Source: Nymphaea colorata
Taxonomy: Eukaryota; Streptophyta; Magnoliopsida; Nymphaeales; Nymphaeaceae
Assembly (NCBI RefSeq): GCF_008831285.2
Contig: NC_045146.1
Location: 10,984,972 to 11,048,971, forward strand
DNA: 64,000 bases
Reading direction: 5' to 3'
A program made the position numbers and the translations under genes. This document shows positions 31,901 to 45,029 of the stretch, piece by piece. The notes under the pieces were generated by a model, which was not told where the DNA came from, made no database searches, and saw only the letters and a list, made by a program, of their open reading frames with translations. The stretch's first letter is position 1. Each line of letters begins with the position of its first letter.

Positions 31901-34860
31901 GAAGAAAGAGAAAGCAAAAAAGCGTACGGGGAGAACGCGCAGCGACCAATTTAAACCGACATTTTAAAATTCGCTTTCCTTTTCTTTTTATCCTCAACCT
32001 CGTTTCCCGATCAACGGTAATATTTGCCCTTTCTCCTTTCCTCCGGCGTATATTTATTCATTGTTTCGGGTTAAAGTTAATAAGTTCTTAAAAAAAAAAA
32101 ATATTTAAGTCCAAAAGAGGAATGAAATTACTATTGTAACCCTTATTTTACTTTCAGTTTACGAAGAATAAAATACACTTTGATTCGGGCTGGGCCCGAG
32201 AAGCCCGCCACTCAGCAGTCAGCAGGCGATTATCTGGCCGGCGCCGGTTTCTTCCTCAGAGTTTGTTGCACAAAGGACCTAAGCCTTGGCCGACAAAGAA
32301 GAGAAAAGACCAAGGTTGGAGTGATAAACCCTTACGGAGAGACTTTCTGTTTCTCAATTCTCACTCTCCGTGATCAAAGGATCGTGACCGTATCTATGTT
32401 CATAATGAGCAAAAATTACAAATCATGTTCATCTTTTTTCAAACACCGATTTGGCGTTCAACTTTTCACTTTATTTCTCAATCAACTGCTCCTTATTAAA
32501 AAATATTGTTAAAGGTTCAAATGATCTTTAAAAATGAATAATAATAACAATGCATCACCCTTCCCATTCAGCAAGCGTTTGTGTGTGAGTGATGACCATA
32601 GGTGAAAGTTTTGTCATGTATTTAAGATTGAGAGGGATCTTAAAAAACTTATAAGGAAGTCGACTGAATGGTCAGGTTTGTTGGGTTTACAACTTTTTTT
32701 TGAGCTGCTAAAAGATGAATTGGGATATGCCAAACTATGAGTTTAAGATTAGTGTAGAAGTGAGTCAAGTCGATACAATTGATATCAAAACCGGTTCAAC
32801 ATTTATACATAATGTTCCATAAACATAAGCGTGTGTGTCTCGCAGGGTTGGAATGTGAATGTTTAGTCGTTTATGTAGGATTGAGACAAATTTTATGGAA
32901 CTCGTAAGAGGGGCAATTAGTTAGTTATATAATATACTTGATTTTGCTCCTCTCTGCATCAACATCACACGGCTACCACTCCCTCTGTCTTAGACAATCA
33001 TTCTTGGCTGCGGGCACCTAGTCCCAGATGTCCGATGCTTCGAATGGGACACAAAATGAAGATCTAGAACCTAGTGCATACACCAAGCAAGGAGGATTCA
33101 AAAGGCATGTGATTTGGGATAGCATTGGTGATTTGGTAATCAGGGAAATGGCATCGATGTGAATTTTGTTAGGGATCATGGGTAGTTTTGTCAAAGGTTA
33201 ATCCAGTCTTGATCGCAATTAAGTAGCCCGGTTACCCCTTAATGATGGATTAAGATGCTAACCGCCTAATTAATGGTGGATTAACGTAGTTAATCAAGGA
33301 CTAATACACACAAGATAAAATAAAAAATCAAATTTAAGTATACCAATTAGAGCCCTAAAAAATGTTAGAAATAATAAAAAAAAAAAAACAGACAAAGGAG
33401 GGCAACTTGGAAAAAATACGAGAGAGGGAAAAGGACGGGAGAGGGAGGGAGCGAGGCTAGAGAAAATGGGGCTGTCGTGTTGGCGGGCGGATGTGCATGA
33501 TACACCGGAGCCTGGACTGGAGTGGACGACATATTCAAGTACGATTCGATTTTTCAAGCTTCTAGCGACCCAATCGTTAGGATGGGTTAAGGCTAGATAA
33601 TTACTCGATTAAGAGAAGTTAATCAAAGGTAAAAATTCAGATTAATCTTGAATTGATCTAGATCTCACACCCTGGGTGGATGCCGATTGAGTTGAAGATC
33701 CCGCTAGTGCTTTTGGATCCCGATGAGACTCGAACTGGATCAAAGACCCAGTTAGCCTTGCTGAATTTGGATCTTGGATCCAAAATGGAACTGGATCATG
33801 TCCAAGATTCAGACACCAAATGGATCTGGATATTGGATCATGAAGGAATTTAGATCCGATATGGATCAGACATTCAAATGACCTTATTGTATCCAGATAT
33901 TTGATTTTGAATAAAGATTGGATCCGACCCAAGATCGAACAAATTCTAATGGACCTAGACCTTAAATATAAAAGTAGACTAAGGCCAACGCAGGCTAAGG
34001 TCCTTAATATTGATTATATGATGGCTCGTAGAGTAGAGAGGGTGGCGTAGGGAAAGGGTCTTTCTTACTAAGATGATTGATGATGATAACCAGTAGAGGG
34101 CCAGTATGGAGCAAGGGTCCTAGTTTTTGTTGAATGTGAACATCCTATCACTGGTGGATGTCCAGACTCCAATTTAATGGGCGACAGACTCGAGAATCAG
34201 ACCATGCTTTAGTAGTACTTGTACTCATGTTTTATTTATCAATTGCTTGTGAAGCAGATGATCGGACTGCAGATCGAGGCACCAGTCCAAGAGAGCGGTG
34301 GAGGAGATTATAGGGAAGAGGCGATGGCAACTGGGGGCTCATTATTATGTCATGTGCATGCGTAACCTCTAGTTAATTGTTGGATGTGGATATCAATCAT
34401 ATGTGTATGACATTTATTCCTTCTTAAGAAAGGCTGGAACCACAGTTGATCCAACAACACTGTTCCAATTTGGGGACTTGTTCCTATTTATTGAAGTGAC
34501 ATTTTTCCACTATCACATCTTTGGTAGAGAGTTTAGAGCTTTTTACACTTGCAAAGGCAAGTATTTCTGAAACAATATACTGAAAATAGGATTGTGAGCA
34601 CTAACTAATAGTGACCAATTGTGCACTAATAAAATGGTTTAACCTGCCACAAAATAAAATTGTTAAACAAACTGCACATGCTAACTCGAGTTAAATGAGA
34701 AACGGCCCTTCATTGTTTTGCGAATTGCGAGTCCCTAGAGATATTGAACTTTGTATCCTTATATGTTATCTAATCTTGTGCTGCCCTCTTTCCCAAACGC
34801 ATCATGGAGGCGCATTATGGCTTACACATTCTTTAATATGCAATCAATCAAGATCTCAAC
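31901..34860. other. Intergenic stretch, nothing recognised
   Basis: Mixed AT-rich sequence. 33640-33930 is enriched in GGATC/GATCC words without a clean repeat period. A small stretch at 32190-32290 is locally GC-rich. No gene, RNA or transposon end could be supported. Confidence 0.4.
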
Positions 34861-37800
34861 TCTAAATTAACTTAGAACCGTGAATTGCAAAATTAAAACT
34901 CCTATTGAATTTGAAACAATATCTCAAGTTCAATTAGAACTAAAATGAGGTTCTAAGGTCAATCTAGGCCAAAGCCAAGGAACCAAGTTTGCCATTCAAA
35001 ATTTGATTTCAATTTGAATTCAAAATCATAATCTAAAGTAAGTTAAAATTTTAACTTAGTCAATTTCTTCGTCACTAGAATTATGGCCTAAAATGTTCAT
35101 GACAATTCCCAATCGCACAAAACTTAATTAAGGTCACCTCGAGTCAATTTACACAATTCAAAATATGTGGTCACATGATGTGACTCAAACATGTCAAAAG
35201 AACTTGATTTACTGAACAATCGAATTGCATTCAATGAAATTCAATCAGCCTCGCACTCGCTTGCCAAAAAGAGTGTTAAAACATTATTCAAACTAGAATT
35301 GAATAAAATCTATACTCTAGAATGAAAATAATCCAAATTGGAGTCTAGTCAATGGCACAAAAGACCTTGACTAAATCTAGATGCACCTAGCCCATGCATG
35401 TTCCATCAAATTAGAAATTTCAAAAGACAAGTTAATTCTCTTTCCATGTCATCTAACTAAAAAATTTCGAAGATGAAAATTAAAATTCTCCTTAGTGGGA
35501 TTAAAATCCAACTAACAAAAAAAATAAAGAGAATTTAAAATCAATTGTCTTTTTGAAAAATGGTTTCATTAAAAAATCTAGCAGCTTTGCTGCTTACTAT
35601 CAATCCCCAGTAGATCTGTCAAGCTCAGTTCAACAGATCTCTCTCTTGCATTAGCCAAGAGAAGATGAAGAAAGGAGGAGAATCAACAGCTTCCTTTTGC
35701 CGAATTAGCTAAGCTTGAACCCGATTCTTTGGTTCTAGCTTAGGCTTTTCTGGTTACAGGTAGTGAAAACCAGCCACCTTTCTTCCAGTTCCAGTCCAAC
35801 AAGAAATCAAGCCTTCCTAACTTTCTATGCTTGGACTTCTTAAGCCCAGCCCTTTCATTAGGGTCTTCGTTTAAGATTTCCAACAAAGGAAATCAAGTCC
35901 AGTCCTATTCGCCTTAACACAGTGAGTACTTTTCTAGTTCATTTTCCTTGCATTCGGAATGAATGAATGAATGAATGAGCCAACGTGGCATGAGATTTTT
36001 CTATATAATTTAAGGCTGGGAATGTGGTCTCACCTACTCAAAATAAATAAATTGTACATGTTAATGCATATTTTATGCATTCAGGTTTTGAGAAAGAAAC
36101 TCAAACTGGATTTTTCCAAAGTCTCAACTGGAGAACACCCACGGTAGAAAATCCTAAAATTCAATTGTGTAGTGTCGTTAAACTTCCAAGGATAATTTTT
36201 TTGCTCGTTAGAGCTTCGACACACTCTCTCTCTCTTTTTTGTTGGTGCCGAAGCACGAACGACTATTGGTAAGGGAGTCTCAATACCGACTCTTGAGCAG
36301 TTGGTTTCTTCATCAACAACAGCCGCTGGTGGTAGGTAAGGGCGTCTCAGCACCGACTCTTCAGCAGTCGGTTTCTTCATCAACATCTTCTTCCTCAACA
36401 GCACGTGGAAGAGAGCTTTGTTTTGTTTTCTCCATTGGTGAAGGCAGCATGTCCAAATTTATCCATCTCCTTGGTCACCTATGTTCACCCAAATCTGGTT
36501 GGTTTCAGGCACATGGAATTTTATCTCCAACCTGCATATGCTCAAAAACAGTCGTTACCTTATTGCGTGGAAATTTATATGAGAAAGAGCCCTAACAAAA
36601 ACCCTCACCGTGGTGGACAAACCCTCATTCTCTGTCTCCTCCTTTTGTTATATGTTCCAACATCGCGACAGCAGTTGTACGCAGCTGGCGTCTGTTTCCC
36701 ATTGGTGTCAATTTCTCTTGCCTTCGATACTAAACTTCAATCTCTTTGTTTCGATTTTTCGTGCCCCTTTCATTGTCGTCTTTTTTTAATAAGAGAGAAC
36801 GACTTTCCCTCTTTTCTCCTTGTTGCGTGGATATTGATCAGGCAAAAACGTGCTCCCTTCTTTTATATATTATATATATATATGTTCAATTTTTTTGTTT
36901 ATACATTTTCCAGAATTTGTGGATATGTAATTAATGCATATGGTTGATGTCATGAACAATGCAACGTCAAATATTTTGTCCACGAAAAACCCTTCGTATC
37001 TAGCAAACACCAAATTTTTTTTCTCAAAAAACAAATTCCAGGCCATCAAACATGACCTGGATTTAGAAAAATTGATATTTTTCCTATCGGTACACTTTTC
37101 TTGCATTTTTTTTCATTGAAAAACTTTCCACTCGAAAAAACTTCTGTACCATCAAACGAGACCGTAGGAACAACTCATAAGTTTCCAAATGCATCAAAGT
37201 CTCCAAATGTGACTTTAAGCAATACAAATCATGTTGATTTTAATTCAAATCCCATCAATATTTCAGCTGAATGAGTTGAAATTAAAAATTCAAAATCATC
37301 ATCAATTTGCAAAAGACTCGATTCAAGTCAATTCAAAGAATCTTAGAACTCTACGATTTATTTCAAAACAAAGATTTTGAAAATTCCAAAACCCAAAGAC
37401 TAAAAATCAAGCTCATGGAGTATGTGCTGGAGCCCATTCTTGTTTCAAATATCAACAAAAGATCTAGAAGCTATCCAACATTCCAATTTCTCAAAACTAG
37501 CCAATATCATGCCTCGGTGAATGAAATTGGAATTAGTTATGCATAGAGACATCAGAGAGTGAAGCATATAGTTTGCTTTCACGATGCATGCACTCACCTA
37601 CTACACAAACACACAAATTCACTAATCTTTGAGACATAAGCAAACCAACTCAGAGTTGCTACCGTGACCAAGTCATATGACAATGAAAGATTTAGATCCA
37701 TCGTTGATCTCAAAGCAACAAACACTCAATCAAATCCCAAAATGATTTTGAAAACATAAAGTTTTCAAATTTGAAATTTTCTAAAGATGAATTTCATTCC

Positions 37801-38429
37801 AATTTCTCAAAAGAGTCTTCCAAAATAAGTCTTCAAATTCGGTGTTTTGCCTCTCAAACCTACCATTTCAAACTTTAAAAAAAAAAATCAAATCCCAGCA
37901 TGGCCATCTATTCAATTTCGAATAGTCAAAATTGGTTTATAGACTAAACCTTCAATTTCCAAACTTTCTAATATCAACTATCAAAATCCAAATTCAAATT
38001 CCTATCTTGGGATTAGTCCTAATTCAAATCAATTTCTAAATCTTCAAAATTATTCAAATTCAAAGAAATTTTCACTCAAGTCTGAATCTTCAATCAAATT
38101 TTCCAATCAATTCAAATCTTCCATTACTAAAATTGAACTCCAAATTTCCGATTGAGTTCAAAATGAACTTCAAAATTCAAATTCAATTCTTGCACAATCA
38201 TATAAAAGGACCATCAATCAAATGACTTGTACAATTTGAGAAATATTAGACCTTGGCCCTATTATCCCTGTTAAAGGTGCAAAAATGGTTAGACCTCATG
38301 CAAAAATGATTAGACATCGTGCTGATGGGCGGATCCTTTTTCCTGAAATTTGCCAAACCAAAACCAATTTCAAAATTCTAGTGTTTCTCATGGCCTTCCT
38401 TGTTCTAACATGCATGAAGGGTGCAAACA
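34860..38429 (+). mobile_element. Degenerate Tat-type LTR remnant, 3' end at 38429
   Basis: The stretch is full of AAATTCAAATT-type words, as in long Tat/Ogre LTRs. Near its end (38260-38335) it has the island CTATTATCCCTGTTAAAGG…GGTTAGAC…GATGGGCGGATCC, homologous to the LTR-end islands at 10872-10927, 11927-11985 and (inverted) 52068-52130. It closes with GGGTGCAAACA, like GGGATGCAAACA at the end of LTR copy A. The left limit is arbitrary and no internal domain was found. Confidence 0.5.
36268..36385 (+). repeat. Direct tandem duplication, 67-bp period
   Basis: GGTAAGGGAGTCTCAATACC (36268) and GGTAAGGGCGTCTCAGCACC (36335) start two similar units, both continuing ..CTCTT(G/C)AGCAGT(T/C)GGTTTCTTCATCAACA. 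Function is unknown. Confidence 0.8.
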
Positions 38430-41400
38430 CCATCCATTAGTGCATAACCACTTATGCAAAAGGAGGACACATGAGAAAAGTATCAGCTTGCGACTAATTT
38501 CCAACAAAGTGTTTTTTTACATTAGGAAACCCTAACCCTTGTATGCCTGCCAGCTACTAATGAATGTGCTCTTTCCCCATTTCTAATGAATCTACTTCGT
38601 TCATAATCACTGCCGTTTTTCAACAAATTCATCTCATGTGTTAGGAAAACCTAACCCATGAACCCTTTCTTTTCCCATGGATTTTCTATTTCATTTCTCC
38701 TTCCTCCTTTCCTCTCTTGTGAGGCTCATTTCTCTTCACTCTTATCACTGTTGGCATTTCACAATCATCTTTCAGAGGAACAACTGATTTCTACTGCATT
38801 GGTCATCATCTCCAGTGTTCCATAGACATTAGTCCTGAAACTATCGATTGCAAGGCCGTAGCTAGCGACCACTATCAGATACCACTAATCACCCATTTCA
38901 TGCATTGAACAAATGGTGAAGCATACTGTTTGGCTCCCCACTTCTTAAGAGTGCACACCTTTATTTTATCTTTTCTCTACATGTCCAATCCATCTTCTAT
39001 TGATTTTTTCACTGGTCATTCTCAAATTGATTGTTTGATTGGAACCAAAGGAAGAAGTGCTCGAGCTTCCTTTGATAAGTTCTCTCCTTCCTCCCCCCTT
39101 CTTGTCTTGTTTCTCTTTATTGTTTCTCTCTTTTTCATTTATTCCCCTTCATTGGAAGATCAAGAGAAGGAGAAGAAGAATTGCATAGTCTTCAAGGCAT
39201 GTTGTCAAGGCATGTTATTCCCTTTCATTTGTTTTCCACTTTAGATTTGACAACTTGTTTCTTTAACTAAAATTGTCTCTTTTGTCTTGTAATAATCACA
39301 GTTTAAGAAGAGAAGAAGCCAATTGCATCACAAGGATTTTAAGATAAAAACTTGCAATACCTTCTTTTTGAACCTTCTTTAAATCACTGTCTAGGCTCTC
39401 CTAGTTAGTCCACTTTTAACTTTCTTTTAGGCATAACATAACTTTGTGAGTGTCTAGTTGTTACAATGAATGGTTCTAGCATGGGCTAAGCTCTTGATGA
39501 AGATAATGAAGTCATATCATAAATGAGTTTTGTGTTCAATGAGAGATTTATTTTGTGATTCATTCAGACAGATGGGCTATAGATTAAGAACTTGACTACC
39601 ATTGCCATGGTTATTTTTTTTGTGCATGGTGTCACATTTTCTTTGGTCAGCTTTTAGGGTCTTTGAGTTCTTGTTCTTCTTCTTCTCAAGTTTCTCATAT
39701 TCGCTCTCCTCTGTTTTGCTTTTTTCTAGTTCAATCTTCTTTTGTCATAGCAGCAATGATGAGGAGATCAAGGACATACACCAATGGATTTGGCTTTTGA
39801 GGTTAGTGCTAGTTTTTGGATGCAAAATTGGTGACATCATCACAACATATATAGCTTTGCTTAATTTTTTTCCTTTTCTAAATGTTCTTTTACAAATTTG
39901 TTTGTGCAAGTCATGCAAAACGTTATATACCCAGTGCCACTAGTCAATTGGGTTGTGATCGATTTTTTACGCATAAGAAGAAAAAGACCTTTTTGTATTG
40001 TAGCTTCAAGAACTGATTTGAGGCATGGTGTACTTTAGATTTTGTGTGATTTTTTATCAAAACAACTATGATGGTGGATCTTGGCTTGACAAAATCATAA
40101 TTAAGAAATTAGCCCATGTCTTGGTTTTTTTACTAAAGCTGAGATATAACTGAGATTTCCAAAGGAGAAACTATCACTAGCATTGATTTCTTGCAGTAAG
40201 AAATCAGCCAACGTCATTAAGTATAACTAGCATTGACCTTCTGTAAGGAAGAATACTAGTGGTTGATTACCTCTCTTGTTATCAGTTGCAGGTCATAGGA
40301 GGTGATAGTTCAAGGGTTCATTTTGTTGTCTTTCATGCAAAAGTTTCTCTTTGACGAAGATCGAGAGGCAAATGGATTTAATCACAGAGAATATGAACAG
40401 CTATCACTAGTCAAACTTTTAATGAGAATATGAGCTATTTCATGCTCATAGAATGGTCCTAGCCCTTCACCTAAAGTGCTTGAAGGGATGACAACATTCT
40501 TCCACTTACACTATCATTTTCCTTTACGAAAGACACTCATGGGGATTGAGACTGATACACTATGGTGCTGAATGTACAAAAGCAAACCAATTAACTAGCC
40601 CTCCAATGACATGCCTTCGGTTAATGACCTGATACATATGAATATGAATGTGTCATGGCCATGTATATATGCATATGCTTTGGTGGTAATGCTAAATATT
40701 AGAGCTGCTTAAATTCAAATTTGAGATCTAAATACTTTCATGAATTGATGCATGTGACCGTGGACATGTGACTGATAAATGAACCAACAAGGCTAGAGAT
40801 TTTGTTATTTGAGCATATTGCTTGTGATATGTTTATTTATCGAGAATATGTGGTAATGGTTGCATGAGCAAAACAATATATTCATTGAAAGCATACAAAA
40901 ATATCTGAACTAAACAATGAATACTCGTAATGAGTAATGTAAATATGCCTTCATCACATGTTTTGAACTACTAAGTGGAGTGACATGACATAATCTCTTA
41001 GTGCATGAGGCAATAAGAGATGGTTGCTCATCCATTTAGGTGAGGCTGAGTCAGACTGATGCTTGTCTTCCATGTTTCTGCTTTGTGAATATTTAGGCAT
41101 GCCAAATATCATAACCTACTTCCTTCACCACAAGATTTAAGGAAACACCCTCCAACTTGCCCATCTGAAGGGCTGGTTTAATGGAGGAAAACAACAGTCA
41201 ATCAGTAAGTTCTAGTACCAACTTCTGAGTCATTATTGTATAATTGTTTAAATTGTACTTTAGGCATTGTAATTAAAATGTTGTGTGAAAGTACTAGCAC
41301 GAATTGAGTCATGAGCCATGTAGTACCTACGATTTATCAAGAAGAGATACTTAATTGCAAACATGCCAACCAATAATAAATATTATATGCATGTGCACAT

Positions 41401-42929
41401 ATATTCTTTGCGTTGTTGTTGTAAACACTTATTACTATTAAATGCTTTCGTCATCCATGTGCATATTTGATACTGAAAACATGCATTAAATATTTTGTTT
41501 CTTTGTGGTACTGAGGTAAGCTGAATTTTGGATTGTTAACCAAATATTGGGATATATCAAAGGTATACAATGTATTGAGAACTTTCTCAAGTTTTTAACC
41601 TTAATTTCCCTTTTGAGGATATCATGAATAGAAGAGATGATAATGTTGCACTATTTGATAATCTTATGTTGTTTAACCAATGTGTGTCATGATTTGGATT
41701 TGTGATTTTGAAAGGCATTTGTGTTATTTACTTTCTATGAAATACTTACTTGGAAGATTTGATTTAATTCATTAGTTAAATGTTAGTGGTTTAGAGTTAG
41801 GTGGTAACGATGCCTAATAGTTTTAGATCTTTCTATAAACTGGTGGAACTAGAAATGAAATATGTGTAAGGACTTCAGGTTTGCATCCTAAGAGCATATC
41901 ACTCAGCATGATGACAAGAGGAATAAGTGGTAATTGAAGATGAGACATGATATGCTGCTATAAGCCCTGAAAGTTGCAGTCATCACACTTCAACCATTGG
42001 CAACTATCATAGTAGCACTCCCTTATGGGAGACCCCTCCACACTCAAGGCTGAATAAGGGTATATCTTTATCTCATGCTAGGTAGTAGACTAGCCATTTT
42101 AAGGTTAGCATGTTATAAAATCCTTCTTATTAAACATGCACACTCAAATTTGGATTTTTGTTGGTTTTAGCTGTTTTAAGCAGCAGAGGTTGTTACTTAT
42201 GCATAAAAAATGGTTGCATCATGTTTATAGCCTTGTCTATGTCTCTGCAAAAATTTCATCTACTTAAGTTTTGCATATTAAATATCATCATTGGTTTGTT
42301 AGTGTTGGTTTAATATATGCCTATCAACACTTCACAATACTTGGAAAGCATGATGTATTTTTTATAAGTTATATATGTGATGATTGTTTAACTATGCATG
42401 CCTTGTACAATTTTATAAATTTATATTTATTTATATTGAGATTGAGATTTTATGTGTGCTAATTAAGAGGAGTATATGGCTTCAAGTTTGTCAATTGTAT
42501 GTACTCAAGAATACTATAGATTGTGAAGTTATTATAATGTACAATTGAAGTTGTTATGCACATTCTTTGCTTTCAAACTCACATCAGCTACTATATTATT
42601 TCCTTTTGATGACTCTTTTTCATGCATTGAATTTTCATCAAATCTTGAAATACCACTCCTTGTCCTACTAAGTTCATAAGAATTTAATATTAAGTCTTTG
42701 AATGTCAAAATTTTTGTTCTGATTTCATATGTTAGTTGTTCACAGTAAAATTATAAATCATAGACATTTTTTCCATTGTTTACCTTTAACTTTTAAAACA
42801 TTCCTCAATTTCATTTTGATCTTATTTCCATGTTTCTTAAAGTCAAATGACGTTAACTATATTTTGCTCTCTTACAGCTTTCAAGGACTCATCATATTTA
42901 TACTGTGTGGGCTTGTGATAGCCTACAAT
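38430..42929. other. Intergenic stretch, nothing recognised
   Basis: 4.5 kb of AT-rich sequence. The longest frame (38930-39244, 104 codons) is hydrophobic and low in complexity, with no family resemblance. No inverted-repeat ends, tRNA or coding similarity could be supported by eye. Confidence 0.4.
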
Positions 42930-43270
42930 TGTTAGGCACCACGACTCTCAGTGGAAGGCAGAGGAATTAGAGAACTATGTTAACGGTGACCAAGTTCGAC
43001 TGAAGTGCTCTCAAACTCATATGCAATTATTAAAACTCAAGAAGCAAATGAAGCAGTTATTAAAACTAAAGAACTATAATCCTCCGCGATGTGTGGCAAC
43101 AAAGAAATAAATATATAAATAGAAGACATAGCTAGTGTCTTCAATATGCTACTTTTGCAATCTACCCTTGGTATACTTGAGTTAAACATCCCTATATGTT
43201 GTTGAGTGGTTGATGATTGTAGACGTTGGAGCTCTATGCAAACCATGTTAAATAGCTTGTGTGGTTATTC
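42930..43270 (+). repeat. 5' LTR of copia copy 1
   Basis: It starts TGTTAGGCACC. Its last part (43193-43265, CCCTATATGTTGTTGAGTGG…AAACCATGTTAAATAGCTTG) matches 61262-61342 (CCCCATATGTTGTCAAGTGA…GAACCACGGTAAAGTGCTTG) in direct orientation, and partly the 3' LTR at 46900-46950. Confidence 0.65.
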
Positions 43271-43325
43271 TAGAGAGAGCTGCTACATCCATAATCCTCA
43301 CCCACTCAACAACATATGGAGAGGT
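43192..43325. repeat. Inverted repeat (about 50-bp arms) at the end of the copia 5' LTR
   Basis: Left arm ATATGTTGTTGAGTGG…GGAGCTCT (about 43196-43237); the right arm, read on the minus strand, is CATATGTTGTTGAGTGGG…GCAGCTCT (about 43270-43320). The loop is about 30-40 bp. The left arm is true LTR sequence, so the right arm is an inverted duplicate of it. Confidence 0.7.
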
Positions 43326-43740
43326 TTCATTCAAGTGCATCAAGATCCTATCACATGGTTTGGAAGATTGAAATTATTCAGTTTTAATAGCTGCCCCATC
43401 AACCCCTTTATTTTTACTAACTACTTTATGAGTTTGAGGGAACTTTACTCCTCATATGATGGACATTGGAACGAGTTTGAACATAAATAATATTGGCTCT
43501 TCTTCATTTAATTTTTTTGATAAAAATCACATTCTTGACAAAACCATATGTGTGCTTCAAATTGTTCAGACTTTTGTCTGTGAATAAGTTCTGTCAAGAT
43601 AATGAACTATATTATGAGTTTCATTCTTACTATTTTTTGGTTAATGACAAGCACACAAGGATGATTTTAATGCAAGGACTTAGTAGCAATGGACCTTATT
43701 AGCTTACCCTACCTCAAAATAGAAGAAAAGGTTGTAGAAA

Positions 43741-44660
43741 ATGGTCATGGTTGGTGAAAGAATGTCAATGGAGCAATTGGGTCATTGGACCATGAATGTA
43801 GTTGAAAAAGTCATTAAGAACTTTAATTTATATGTATCTCATATTGAATCAAGTCTCTTCTTTTGTGATGCTTGTCAATGTGGAAAAAATAATGTCTTAC
43901 CTTTTTCTAATTTTATGCATGACTTCTCTAAACCTCTTGAACTTGTTTTTGCTTATTTTTGGGGACCAGCCCCAATTGTTAGTGAGGACAAGTATCAATA
44001 TTATGTTCACTTCATGGATATTTTTCAAAGTTCACTTGGATTTATCTTCTTTCTAGTAAGTCTGACGTCTCACAAGCATTCAAATATTTGTTGAAACCTT
44101 TTCTAAAAGAAAATCATATTTTTATATCAGAGGGTGAAGGATAATATATGACCTTGAGAATTTCCTTGGTAAAAATGGTATCTCACATTAAATATCAAGT
44201 CCTCACGTTCATGAATAGAATAAATCTGCAGAACGTCGACATAGAATTATTATTGAAACCAGTTTAATGTTTTTGAAAGAAGCAAGGATGCCATCATAGT
44301 ATTGATCACATATAGTATGTGCTGCAGTTCATTTTTGAATTGAGCTCCCTCAAAGGTTTTGAATTATCAATCACCATATGAGGTTCTATTTCAACAAAAC
44401 CCTTAATATAAGTCGCTTAAAGTGTTTGGTTGTGCCATTTATCTCAATTTGAAATACTACAGGGAATACAAGTTTGATTTTAAGTCTAAAGTGCATGTTT
44501 GTTATACTACAACAATAGGCACAAAGGGTTACAAATGTTAATATCTTGAGAAACCCTTAATATAAGTCGTTTAAAGTGTTTGGTTGTGCCATTTATCTCA
44601 ATTTGAAATACTATAGGTAATACAAGTTTGATTTTAAGTCTAAAGTGCATGTTCTTTATA
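43741..44660 (+). pseudogene. Copia GAG-pre-integrase and integrase remnant
   Basis: It begins with the pre-integrase pattern LGHWTMNVVEKVIKNFNL … FFCDACQCGKNNVLPF, then integrase core text (ELVFAYFWGPAPIVSEDKYQYYVHFMD…). After 44094 it continues in another frame with AFKYF-like, ISSPHVHE-like and ERRHRIIIET-like pieces. Many stops. 44400-44540 is duplicated at 44545-44690. Confidence 0.75.
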
Positions 44661-44700
44661 CAACAATAGGCACAAAGGGTTACAAATATTAATATCTTGA
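44400..44700 (+). repeat. Tandem duplication inside copia copy 1, about 145 bp
   Basis: AACCCTTAATATAAGTCG(C/T)TTAAAGTG through CACAAAGGGTTACAAAT occurs twice, starting near 44398 and 44552. The copies differ at only a few sites, so the duplication is younger than the element. Confidence 0.85.
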
Positions 44701-44760
44701 GACTGAAAGAATTATTATAACTCATGTTGTTTTCAGTGACCAGAGTTTTCCTTTTCTCAA

Positions 44761-44980
44761 CCAACAAAAAGATGTTATAACTGAGAGAATAATGTCAAGG
44801 CCATTGCTTAACCTAACTACAATTCAGACAATGTTGGCTATTGCCATCTCACATAGTGGAAAGTTAATCAACCAACAAAAAGATGTTATAACTGAGAGAA
44901 TAATGTCAAGGCCATTGCTTAAGCAAACTACAATTCAGACAATGTTGGCTATTGCCATCTCACATAGTGGAAAGTTCATC
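44761..44980 (+). repeat. Tandem duplication inside copia copy 1, about 109 bp
   Basis: CCAACAAAAAGATGTTATAA through CACATAGTGGAAAGTT occurs twice, starting near 44761 and 44871, almost identical (CTTAACCTAAC versus CTTAAGCAAAC). The repeat gives the partial ORF at 44792-45019 a duplicated 36-residue block. Confidence 0.9.
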
Positions 44981-45029
44981 AGTATGATGTTAACAATGCA
45001 TTTTTTCGTGGTAGCTTAGATGAACATTC

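Noticed and set aside
38930-39244. Hydrophobic 104-codon frame as a membrane protein gene
   Set aside because: T-rich, low-complexity sequence, with no supporting splice context or homology that I can name.
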